DNA of 64,000 bases. It comes from CAZAQV01 sp964487255. GTDB lineage: Bacteria > Myxococcota_A > Polyangia > Polyangiales > CAZAQV01. Shown one piece after another: positions 9,193 through 17,167 of the stretch. The notes under the pieces are model-generated. The model ran no database searches and was not told the origin of the DNA. It worked only from the letters and a program-made list of their open reading frames with translations. Location: assembly GCA_964487255.1 (NCBI GenBank), contig CAZAQV010000014.1, positions 119,387 through 183,386 of the forward strand, written 5' to 3'. A program made the position numbers and the translations under genes. Every line of letters begins with the position of its first letter. Position 1 is the stretch's first letter.

Positions 9193-10206
9193 TTAGCGCT
9201 CGCCCAAGCGTTCCCGGACGGCTGCGCATAACCGTAAGACATCAAAGGGTTTTCTTAGTATGGGGAGGCCGGTCTCTTGGCCCAGCGCGGGATTGCCCGA
9301 GACGATGATGAGCGGGGATCTTGTCTCGTGACGAAGTTCGGGCCCTGAACCATCGGGCAGGCGATCGTCGACGATAACGAGCTCGGCTTGGTTGAGGAGG
9401 GCACGTGCTTGTTTGAGCGAGCCTGCCTGCAGGACTTCGTGACCATCGTGTTCGAGCGCCGCCTGCATGAAACGACGGGTCGCGGGATCGTCCTCGACGA
9501 TGAGCACGCGTCCTTTGCGTCGTTGCGCCGCGGTCGCAATGCCGGGGGGGGGCTTTGCCTGCTCCTGCCTTGCAACATCTAAGCGCAACACAAACGCCGC
9601 GCCGCCCAAGCTCGCGTGCTCGGCGTGAAGTGTTCCGCCCGAACGCGTGGCGGCAGCGCGCGCTGCATGAAGCCCGAGTCCCCGACCTTTGCCGCGACGG
9701 CTTACGCCCGGTGTGAAGATGCTCTCGAACGTGGTGTCTTCGAGTCCCTCGCCACTGTCCTCCACCGAAACCTCGACCTGATCGTGATTGGGTGCCAAGA
9801 GCCGTGCAGATACGACCGTTCGACCACCGCGCTCGCAGGCTTCAAGGGCGTTGCGTAGCAGGTTCGTGAGAATGATGCTCAGGTCGCCGCGGCTCGCTGC
9901 AACCCAGCACGGCGGCTCGGGAAGGCGCACTTGCAGCAACACGCCTCGCTGCTTGAACTCGTTGGCGAGGGCACGTTGAAGCTGCGGAAGAAATTCGATG
10001 AGGTTGGTGCTGTCCTCGGTTGGCTCGCTGGTGTGCCCGTTGATGATGGCGTCTGCCGTTTGGCACGACTCGAGCAGTCCCTGAACAGCCTCCTCGGGCA
10101 AGAGCCCACGGGAGGTCTGTAGCTCGGCGAGCGCTGCCCAACTCTTGATGGTTGTCAGAACACCGCGAAGGTCGTGGATCAAGAGGTCGACGTCGCTGTC
10201 AGCCAC
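9193..10206 (-). CDS. Sensorless hybrid histidine kinase (HisKA-like, HATPase, receiver)
   Basis: 337 aa soluble signalling protein. The phospho-accepting helix is at the extreme N-terminus (LIHDLRGVL, His 11), followed by an HATPase domain with N box NLLRNALEA, G1 DSGEGL and G2 GRGLGL, then a C-terminal receiver (about 230-337) with VLIVEDDP, the acceptor Asp in VIVDDRLPDG and the conserved Lys in LRKPFD. No transmembrane or PAS sensor precedes the kinase core, so input must come from a partner. It lies 76 bp upstream of the sigma-54 activator on the same strand, which has no receiver domain of its own; a functional link is plausible but inferred. Confidence 0.88.
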   Translation of the reverse strand: MADSDVDLLIHDLRGVLTTIKSWAALAELQTSRGLLPEEAVQGLLESCQTADAIINGHTSEPTEDSTNLIEFLPQLQRALANEFKQRGVLLQVRLPEPPCWVAASRGDLSIILTNLLRNALEACERGGRTVVSARLLAPNHDQVEVSVEDSGEGLEDTTFESIFTPGVSRRGKGRGLGLHAARAAATRSGGTLHAEHASLGGAAFVLRLDVARQEQAKPPPGIATAAQRRKGRVLIVEDDPATRRFMQAALEHDGHEVLQAGSLKQARALLNQAELVIVDDRLPDGSGPELRHETRSPLIIVSGNPALGQETGLPILRKPFDVLRLCAAVRERLGER

Positions 10207-10279
10207 GCAGGCAGACTACACCGAATGCCCATGGCTGCCCACGCTTGCATCGGCAGCCCGGCGCGGCTAGGAACGCGCC

Positions 10280-10582
10280 ATGGCAGACGACCGTCCGTCG
10301 ATATCTCTGGAGACCATTCGAAACCTCGCACGTCTATCGCGCCTCGACGTTGGGGAGGAGGACATCGAACGTCTCCGAGTCGAGGTCGGTGAGATCCTTG
10401 CAACCATTGCGCACCTTCAATCTGTGGATGTCTCCGGCGTCGAACCGACCCTTCACCCGGTTGAGCTCGATGGGACGGGGAGGGCGGACGAGGTCGACGA
10501 TGCGCTCGACAAGCAGGCGTTTCTCGAGCTTGCCCCTGAGAGCAACGAGGACGGTGTTGTCGTGCCGCGGGTCGTCGGATGA
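10280..10582 (+). CDS. gatC: Aspartyl/glutamyl-tRNA amidotransferase subunit C
   Basis: 100 aa, the usual length. GatC is the small clamp subunit of the GatCAB complex, which converts misacylated Glu-tRNA(Gln) or Asp-tRNA(Asn) to the cognate amide. The typical N-terminus (TIRNLARLSRLDV) and the region with VEPTLHPVEL are present. The TGA overlaps the ATG of gatA by 4 bases. gatB is not in this window. Confidence 0.93.
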   Translation: MADDRPSISLETIRNLARLSRLDVGEEDIERLRVEVGEILATIAHLQSVDVSGVEPTLHPVELDGTGRADEVDDALDKQAFLELAPESNEDGVVVPRVVG

Positions 10583-12015
10583 GCCTCACGTTTGACAGCA
10601 TCGCGTCCGTTCAAGCCGCGTTCGAGAGTGGGGACGCCTGCGCCGAAGACGCTATCGCGTTGGCAGACGCCAGAATCGCTGAACACGAGGCACTCGGCGC
10701 CATCGTGCGCAGGGTGCCGGATGACCGACGTTGGGCCCAGTTCGAGGCCAGCACCGACGCTGAGCGGCCCCTGCGCGGGATTCCCTTCGCGGTGAAAGAC
10801 AACCTCGCGATGACCGGTGTCGAGTTGACCTGTGGCTCACAGATCTTGAAGGGCTACAAGAGCCCATACGAGGCCACCGTGATCTCGCGTTTACGCGCGT
10901 CGGGCGCCGTTCCGGTTGCCGTGGCGAACATGGACGAGTTCGCGATGGGGTCGTCGAACGAGCACTCCTCCTTCTTTCCATGCCGCAACCCGCATGATAC
11001 GTCGCGTGTCGCCGGTGGCTCATCGGGAGGGTCGGCCGCGGCCGTTGCGGCGGGGCTCGTACCCTTCGCTTTGGGTTCCGACACGGGCGGCTCAGTTCGT
11101 CAACCTGCGGCTTTTTGCGGGGTCGTTGGGCTCAAACCGACTTACGGCACGGTGTCACGACGCGGACTTGTGGCCTTCGCTTCGTCGCTCGACCAGGTCG
11201 GGCCGATCACGCGTAACGTTCGGGACTGCCGGCTTCTTTTCGACATCATGGCAGGGCATGACCCGCTCGACGCCACTTCGGTGCCCATGGCCGATCGGCG
11301 GCGTATCAGAGGTACCTCGCCCGACCTGCTCGGCGGGCTCAAAGTCGGCGTGTTACCCGAGGCACTACTCAAGGACGTCCACCCAGAGGTTGTGCGCGTA
11401 TACAAGGAGGCCGAGGAGCGGCTTCGTACGCACGACATCGAGGTCGTCGAGGTGGACATGCCACACCTCGCCTACGCCGTCTCGGCTTACTACGTGATCG
11501 CGCCCGCAGAGGCGGCGTCAAATCTGGCCCGTTTCGATGGTGTTCGCTACGGAGCGCGCGTAGCGGGCAAGGACATCGATGCCCTGCTTCAGGCGACACG
11601 AAGCGCGGGGTTCGGAACGGAGGTCAAACGCCGAATCCTGCTGGGCAACTTCGTTCTCTCCGAGGGGTTTCAAGACGAGTACTACGGTCGGGCGCAACGT
11701 GTGCGAACACTGTTGCTCCAGGACATCCTTCACGCTTTTGAAGACGTGCACGCGCTTTTTTGGCCCACGACGCCCACGACCGCCTTTGAACTTGGGGAGA
11801 AGCTCGACGATCCGGTTTCGATGTACCTCGCTGACGTCTTCACAATCCCCGCCAATCTCGCAGGTGTGCCCGCACTATCACTGCCGTGCGGACGCGACGA
11901 GCGCGGTCTTCCTATCGGCCTACAGCTGATGGGGCCCCATTTTGCGGAGCATCGTCTTTTCGATCTTGCGACCAAGATCGAGACCGATGTAGCGCGGGCC
12001 GCGAACGGGCTCTAG
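10579..12015 (+). CDS. gatA: Aspartyl/glutamyl-tRNA amidotransferase subunit A
   Basis: 478 aa amidase-signature protein that releases ammonia from glutamine for tRNA transamidation. The Ser-cisSer-Lys triad is visible: Lys 73 in PFAVKDN, the cis-Ser in GGSSGGSAAAV and the nucleophile in GSDTGGSVRQPA. The C-terminal region with TPTTAFELGEK and the conserved LAGVPALSLPCG fits GatA. It is translationally coupled to gatC through the ATGA overlap at 10579-10582. Confidence 0.95.
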   Translation: MSLTFDSIASVQAAFESGDACAEDAIALADARIAEHEALGAIVRRVPDDRRWAQFEASTDAERPLRGIPFAVKDNLAMTGVELTCGSQILKGYKSPYEATVISRLRASGAVPVAVANMDEFAMGSSNEHSSFFPCRNPHDTSRVAGGSSGGSAAAVAAGLVPFALGSDTGGSVRQPAAFCGVVGLKPTYGTVSRRGLVAFASSLDQVGPITRNVRDCRLLFDIMAGHDPLDATSVPMADRRRIRGTSPDLLGGLKVGVLPEALLKDVHPEVVRVYKEAEERLRTHDIEVVEVDMPHLAYAVSAYYVIAPAEAASNLARFDGVRYGARVAGKDIDALLQATRSAGFGTEVKRRILLGNFVLSEGFQDEYYGRAQRVRTLLLQDILHAFEDVHALFWPTTPTTAFELGEKLDDPVSMYLADVFTIPANLAGVPALSLPCGRDERGLPIGLQLMGPHFAEHRLFDLATKIETDVARAANGL

Positions 12016-12047
12016 ATGAAGTGACACGGAGCCGATAGGATGCGGCC

Positions 12048-15000
12048 GTGACGCTCAACCCGCCCTGTGCCTTTGGCGACTACCAACTCTTGGAGCTGCT
12101 CGCGCAGAGCAGTCTCGCAGAGGTGTATCGAGCGAAGTCGTACGGCGTCGAGGGCTTCGAGAAGGTCGTCGTCGTTAAGCGCCTATTGCCAGAACTCAGT
12201 CGCGACTCTGGGTTTATCGCGATGTTTATCAGTGAGGCGAAGGTGGCGGTTTCACTCTCGCACGCCAACATTGTTCAGGTCTTCGACCTCGGACAGGTCG
12301 AAAGCGACTTTTACATCGCGATGGAGCATGTGGCGGGCGTGTCACTGCGACGACTGCTCGAGGGCGTGCAACTCACAGGCACGAAGGTGCCCGAGGAGCT
12401 TGCCGTCCTGATCGCGAGCGAAGCAGCCAAAGCGCTCGACTACGCGCACCGTCGCAGAGACACGCGCATGAAAACCATGAATGTAGTGCATCGCGAGGTG
12501 ACGCCGAACAATCTGCTTATTTCGTTCGAAGGGGAAGTCAAGCTCTCCGACTTCGGCTTCGCACGCGCGCGACAATACGCCGAGACTGCGTCGGGGTCGG
12601 TTCGGATCTCGCGCTACGCGTACATGTCTCCGGAACAGTCATCCGGCGGTCATATCGATGCTCGGAGCGACATCTTTTCGCTCGGCATCGTGCTCTATGA
12701 AATCCTTAGTGGCGGCAATCCACTGCTCGCGCTTGACCCTCAGCAGACGATTGCACGTGTGCGCAATGCGGTTGTGCCGCCCTTGCGTGAGCGCAACCCG
12801 GAGGTGAGCGATGAGCTGGCCGCGATCGTTGAGCGCGCTATCCAAAAAGAGCCAGACGCGCGCTACCCAGACGCGGGGCGTTTCTATGAGGCGTTGGTGA
12901 GACACCTTTACGGTGGAAAGAACCGTGCGGCGGCGCGCGACTTGGGCGAGTTCGTAGAGCGCATTCGTGGACAGCGAGACGAAGGGCTTGCCGCCGAACA
13001 GAGCTTTGGCAACATCAAAGCCATCGAGCACACCTCGGTGCAATATTCCGACTCGCAAGCGGTCGAAGAGATCGAGATTGCCACCGCCGAGTCGACGTTC
13101 GGTCGCAAAGTCATTTTCTTGATGATCGAGAGTGCGGACGCGGCGAGTCTGCCCGAAAGTCCGCTGCGAACGCTGATTCACCGTTTCGGGGGGCACGAAG
13201 TGGCCAACTTTCGCGACGGCGCCCGGCGTCGGCGTCTGATGGCTTTTGAGCAGGTGGTTGCGCAAGGGGAGGCCGCCGCCAACGCGGCGCGTTGCGCCCT
13301 GCGCGTTGCGCGCCTTACCCGAGTAAGTGACGAAGACGTGGCGCTTTCGCGTGTTCGTCTTGCTCTATTCGAAGGCGTGTTACCCGACGGCAAGTTGGAA
13401 ATGGACGATCAGTCCATTTTCGAGCGCGTGGTCGAAGCCGGGGTCAAGGTGGTGCAGGGCACGCGCATGGGCGCGACCGGGGTCTCGAGCGCTTTACAAA
13501 AGCAACTAGGCGAACGTTTCCGTTTTCGGGACGAGGTGGAACTCTTGGGCGAGCGCATGGTCGCCGAAGCGTACGGTCGATTCGTAGGACGTGATGACGA
13601 ACTCGCCAGAATCGGTGAGCTCTTTGCGCTGGGAAACCGAGGCAAGCGTCGCGTGCTCGCGCTCGTGGGCGATGCCGGTTCTGGAAAATCGCGCTTGCTG
13701 CACGAAACGATTCGACGTCTGCGCAATAGTAAGCAACGCGTGTCGATGTACTTGGTTCCGGTTCCACCGCGCAGTCGCCAGGTTCCGCTGTCCGGTATCC
13801 AGTCGCTGGTGCGCGTGGTGCTCGGCATCGACGAACTCGATCCAAACATGATCGTCGAAGATCGTGTGCGTCGTCTGCGGCAGCTCGGGCTTTCCGATGA
13901 AGACATGCAACCCGTCCGCACGCTGCTGGGCATTCGCAGCTCAAGCCTGCCCGGGGGCCAGAGCAAGTCGCTGCGCGCAACCCTGACCAAGATGGTGCGC
14001 AAGCTTTCCGAGGACCAGCTGGCCGTGATTGCGTTTGACGGCGCCGATCAGCTCGACGACGAGTCACAAGCGCTGGTCCACAACATCATTCAAGAGACGA
14101 GCGCTTCGCGGCTGGTCTTGATACTGGCCTATCGGCCCGGCTTCGTTCATCCGTGGTCTGATCTGCGGCGTTATTACACGCTCATGCTAGACGGGCTCAA
14201 CGAGTCGGACGTTCGCGAACTCGTGCTCGCGCGGCTCAAGGCGCAGTCGGCGCCCAGTTCGCTCTTTGAAGACGTCTACCTCAAGACGGGCGGCAATCCC
14301 TACTACATCGAGGAGTATCTCAAGGCCTTGCTTCACGCTGGAGTCATCGAAGTGCGTGAGGACAATACGGGAGTTTTTCGTCCGGCAAAGGGGATTGAAG
14401 TGCCCAAGACGCTGTCGGGCATTCTCGAAGACCGCGTCGCCCGCTTGTCCAGCGCCGAGCGTCGCGTGCTCGCTGAGGCCTCAGTGCTGGGGCTTCGCTT
14501 TGCCTCAAAGGCGCTCTCACCGCTCGTCGACATGGGGGAAGACGAGTTGCAGCGCGTTCTTGGCGCGCTGACCGGGAAGGGCTTGCTCGACCGCATCAGT
14601 GCCGATGAACTGTGCTTCGAGAATGAGCTGCTCTTGCAGGTCGTTTACCGGACCATGCCAATCGCCGAACGTGAGCGTTCACACCTGGCAGCGGCCAAAG
14701 CGATCGAAACCCTTCATCCCAACCGCATCGACGTGTTGTCGCGAGAGATCGCGGGGCACTACCAAGAGGGAGGGGACGTTTCCAAGGCAGGCATCTTCAT
14801 GATGCGTGCCGCATCGCGTGCCGAGGAAGAAGGGGCATCCGAAGGTGCGCTGGAGACCTATCGCGAGGCTTTGGACCTGCTTTTGCGCTCGCCAGAGGCA
14901 CCGCAACAAACTGTGCTCGAGTGTGCGGTGCGTTTCGCCGAGCTGTGCATTCGCACGCGAAGTCGAAAGCGCGGCACGCGTTCGATCGACTCCGCGATCG

Positions 15001-15938
15001 ACATGGCCGAGCGTGAGGGACGGAGCGACTTTGTGATCCACCTGACCATGCTCAAGGGCCGGATGTTCATCGAAACCGGGCGTTTTGCCGAGGGACATCA
15101 GTGGTTTGAGCGCGCGCATGAGCTGGCGCGTCGGATTGGTCAGAACGAACTGTTGCGGGACGTTCGCGTCGAGACCGCGATGGCCGAGGTGCATAACGGG
15201 CAGTTCGCGGCAGCGTCTGCGCTCGTCGAGGAGGCGCTTCGCATGGCGCATGAAACGGCGGATGGAGCAGCGCAAGCGCGTTGTTTGGCGGCGCGCGTGA
15301 TCGTCGCGGCGGCTGTGGGCAAAGACGACCAACGCGAAGACCTGCTCGACCAGGCGCGACGTATTGCAGGAATGCAGTCTAGGCCCGAGATCGAGGCCGA
15401 GATTCTTTGGGCCGAGACCTTCTCCTGTTATTTGACCGGCAAGTTCCGTCAGGCAGTCCGGGCCGGGGAGCGTGGGCGAGAGTTTGTGCGCAACCACAAC
15501 TTCCACACGCAGTCGGCGAACCTCTCGCATCTCATCGGCGCGTCGTACCTACGCCTGGGCGAGGAACGCTCGTCCTTTGCAGCGCTTCGAGACGCGTACG
15601 AGCAGGGACGCGACTACGGGATGCGACGTGTGGAGATGGTGTGCGCGCGAGACCTCGCATTCATCGATTCAACGCAACTAGGCGCCCGAGATGGCATTGA
15701 GAGAATGGAGCGTGCGCATCAGTACGCGGTCACGCGTGGACATGCGTTCGACGCGCTCGAGGGCGAGTACTTGATCGCCTTGGCGCGCTTTTTGGAGGGT
15801 GATGTCGAGTCTGCCAAGCGCGGTTTCCGCGACGTCGTGCGACTCGCTGCGGAGCAGGGTACCGCGATTTATCTCGAACGCGGCGAAGCGGGCCTCAAGG
15901 CCATCAACCGTGGCACGAAGTTGGCGCCCCCGTACTAG
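12048..15938 (+). CDS. Ser/Thr kinase-like / AAA ATPase / TPR protein with degenerate kinase active site
   Basis: 1296 aa, GTG start. Order: kinase fold (about 1-290), a linker and a region resembling a decayed nucleotide-cyclase fold (about 350-500), an AAA/STAND ATPase (Walker A GDAGSGKS about 541-548, Walker B VIAFDGAD) and TPR repeats to the C-terminus. The kinase keeps the VAIK-type Lys (VVVKRL), DFG (DFGFARA) and the APE-like SPE (YMSPEQ), but the glycine-rich loop reads LAQSSLAEVY and the catalytic loop is HREVTPNN, with Glu (GAG codon at about 12491) in place of the catalytic Asp. Many myxobacterial kinases with this architecture have HRDVTPQN. Catalysis is therefore probably weak or absent. 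A PP2C phosphatase gene lies next to it, convergent. Confidence 0.9.
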   Translation: MTLNPPCAFGDYQLLELLAQSSLAEVYRAKSYGVEGFEKVVVVKRLLPELSRDSGFIAMFISEAKVAVSLSHANIVQVFDLGQVESDFYIAMEHVAGVSLRRLLEGVQLTGTKVPEELAVLIASEAAKALDYAHRRRDTRMKTMNVVHREVTPNNLLISFEGEVKLSDFGFARARQYAETASGSVRISRYAYMSPEQSSGGHIDARSDIFSLGIVLYEILSGGNPLLALDPQQTIARVRNAVVPPLRERNPEVSDELAAIVERAIQKEPDARYPDAGRFYEALVRHLYGGKNRAAARDLGEFVERIRGQRDEGLAAEQSFGNIKAIEHTSVQYSDSQAVEEIEIATAESTFGRKVIFLMIESADAASLPESPLRTLIHRFGGHEVANFRDGARRRRLMAFEQVVAQGEAAANAARCALRVARLTRVSDEDVALSRVRLALFEGVLPDGKLEMDDQSIFERVVEAGVKVVQGTRMGATGVSSALQKQLGERFRFRDEVELLGERMVAEAYGRFVGRDDELARIGELFALGNRGKRRVLALVGDAGSGKSRLLHETIRRLRNSKQRVSMYLVPVPPRSRQVPLSGIQSLVRVVLGIDELDPNMIVEDRVRRLRQLGLSDEDMQPVRTLLGIRSSSLPGGQSKSLRATLTKMVRKLSEDQLAVIAFDGADQLDDESQALVHNIIQETSASRLVLILAYRPGFVHPWSDLRRYYTLMLDGLNESDVRELVLARLKAQSAPSSLFEDVYLKTGGNPYYIEEYLKALLHAGVIEVREDNTGVFRPAKGIEVPKTLSGILEDRVARLSSAERRVLAEASVLGLRFASKALSPLVDMGEDELQRVLGALTGKGLLDRISADELCFENELLLQVVYRTMPIAERERSHLAAAKAIETLHPNRIDVLSREIAGHYQEGGDVSKAGIFMMRAASRAEEEGASEGALETYREALDLLLRSPEAPQQTVLECAVRFAELCIRTRSRKRGTRSIDSAIDMAEREGRSDFVIHLTMLKGRMFIETGRFAEGHQWFERAHELARRIGQNELLRDVRVETAMAEVHNGQFAAASALVEEALRMAHETADGAAQARCLAARVIVAAAVGKDDQREDLLDQARRIAGMQSRPEIEAEILWAETFSCYLTGKFRQAVRAGERGREFVRNHNFHTQSANLSHLIGASYLRLGEERSSFAALRDAYEQGRDYGMRRVEMVCARDLAFIDSTQLGARDGIERMERAHQYAVTRGHAFDALEGEYLIALARFLEGDVESAKRGFRDVVRLAAEQGTAIYLERGEAGLKAINRGTKLAPPY

Positions 15939-15953
15939 CCGTTCTAGCAAAAC

Positions 15954-16736
15954 TTAGGGCAGCACGCGTGCGATCACGGCGGTGATGTTGTCTTTTCCGC
16001 CGCGGTCGTTGGCGACGTCGATCAGGCGTTGCAGCGCCTCATCGTCGTCGTACTCGAGATATCCGGCGATTTCGTCCTCTTCGAGATAGCCATGAAGACC
16101 ATCCGAGCAGATGAGAAAGGCGTCGTTCTCGCAAGTGTCGATGACGCGAGTGTCCACCTCAACGTAGTCCTTCGACCCCACAGCGCGCGTGATGACGTTC
16201 TTGTGCGGAGAGCGCTCGGCTTCCTCTTCGGTGATCATCCCGTTTTTGAGCTGCCATTGGATCAAGGTGTGATCTTCGGTGAGCTGGGCCGCCTGGCCAC
16301 CGCGAATGAGGTAGATGCGACTGTCGCCGACCTGCGCGGTGATGGCGCGGTCACCTCGCAAGATGAGCGCAGAGACCGTCGTGCCCATCCCCTTTTGCTC
16401 GGGTTGGGTTTCGGCCATGGCGTAGACGAAGTAGGTCGCGGCCTGCAAAGACGCTTCGAGCAGGCGGACGGCGGCGCGCATTTGTTCGGACGTGACCTCA
16501 GGGCCGTCGAGTGCTTTGAGGAGCCCCGACTGACGCTTCACATGACCGAGGATGGTGGCCACGCTCTCTCTGCTCGCAACTTCGCCCCCAGCGTGCCCGC
16601 CCATGCCGTCTGCGACCACAAAAAGACCGATGGAGTTGTCGAGAGCAAATGCATCTTGATTGGACGCGCGGCGCCTCCCGACGTCCGTCAAACCGGAACC
16701 ATATGCATTCACCCCAACGAGTCTACTCGACCGCAA
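15954..16736 (-). CDS. PP2C-family Ser/Thr protein phosphatase
   Basis: 260 aa as a TTG-started frame. Metal-binding PP2C motifs are complete: NQD, DGMGGHAGGE, GTT, GDSRIY, SDGLHGYL and GGKDNITAV. It removes phosphate from Ser/Thr-phosphorylated proteins and is the natural antagonist of Hanks-type kinases. The start is uncertain: TTG 16736 gives nine extra residues, and GTG 16712 is equally possible; no strong Shine-Dalgarno helps. It converges on the kinase-like gene with 15 bp between stops. Confidence 0.93.
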   Translation of the reverse strand: MRSSRLVGVNAYGSGLTDVGRRRASNQDAFALDNSIGLFVVADGMGGHAGGEVASRESVATILGHVKRQSGLLKALDGPEVTSEQMRAAVRLLEASLQAATYFVYAMAETQPEQKGMGTTVSALILRGDRAITAQVGDSRIYLIRGGQAAQLTEDHTLIQWQLKNGMITEEEAERSPHKNVITRAVGSKDYVEVDTRVIDTCENDAFLICSDGLHGYLEEDEIAGYLEYDDDEALQRLIDVANDRGGKDNITAVIARVLP

Positions 16737-17167
16737 GAGTGCTGGACAACAAATGAATGGTCAATGAACCGGGCGCTTGGGCCATCAAACAGGGATGTGG
16801 TTCGGAACGCGCAATATCTGGGGGCTGTGCGCGAGCGCTCTACTGGGTTGCCGCTGGGAGACTCGAGCCGGGTCCACGGGCCCGTACACGGCGCGTGGTG
16901 AGCTTGGGGTCTGCCTGGGGAACCGCCCGCTGCCATGAGCGGGGGGTGCGTATGGCGGATGGGTCTTCCGGCGACCTCGTCTACAATACGAAAGTGGCGC
17001 AATTACACTTACATGTCGGTTGTCAACCAGGTGGAGTCTCGACTCCCCACCTGGGAACATCTGGGGCTCCTGATGGCCTTCTTCGTCTTCTGGAATCTAG
17101 AAAATCATTGGAAAAATCAACGTGCATTTTCGGTACGTCTATTGCACACTAGTGGGCAGGAGTCGGG
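16737..17167. other. 431-bp intergenic region: long leader of the calpain-like gene
   Basis: I see no convincing gene here; the short frames in it lack family features. The region between the divergent phosphatase and protease genes contains a strong hairpin (17027-17054), an AT-rich patch at about 17094-17150 that stands out from the GC-rich surroundings and may hold the promoter, and AGGAG at 17158-17162 placed five bases before ATG 17168. Confidence 0.6.
17027..17054 (+). promoter_or_regulatory. Hairpin in the leader of the calpain-like gene
   Basis: An 8-bp stem CCAGGTGG/CCACCTGG (17027-17034 with 17047-17054) continues after a CC bulge into AGTC/GACT around a two-base loop. No T-tract follows on either strand, so it is not a standard intrinsic terminator; it may be an operator or an RNA structure. 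Confidence 0.45.

Noticed and set aside
14679..15530. 283-codon minus-strand frame inside the kinase/AAA/TPR gene
   Set aside because: Antisense shadow of the TPR region; no motif, no start signal.
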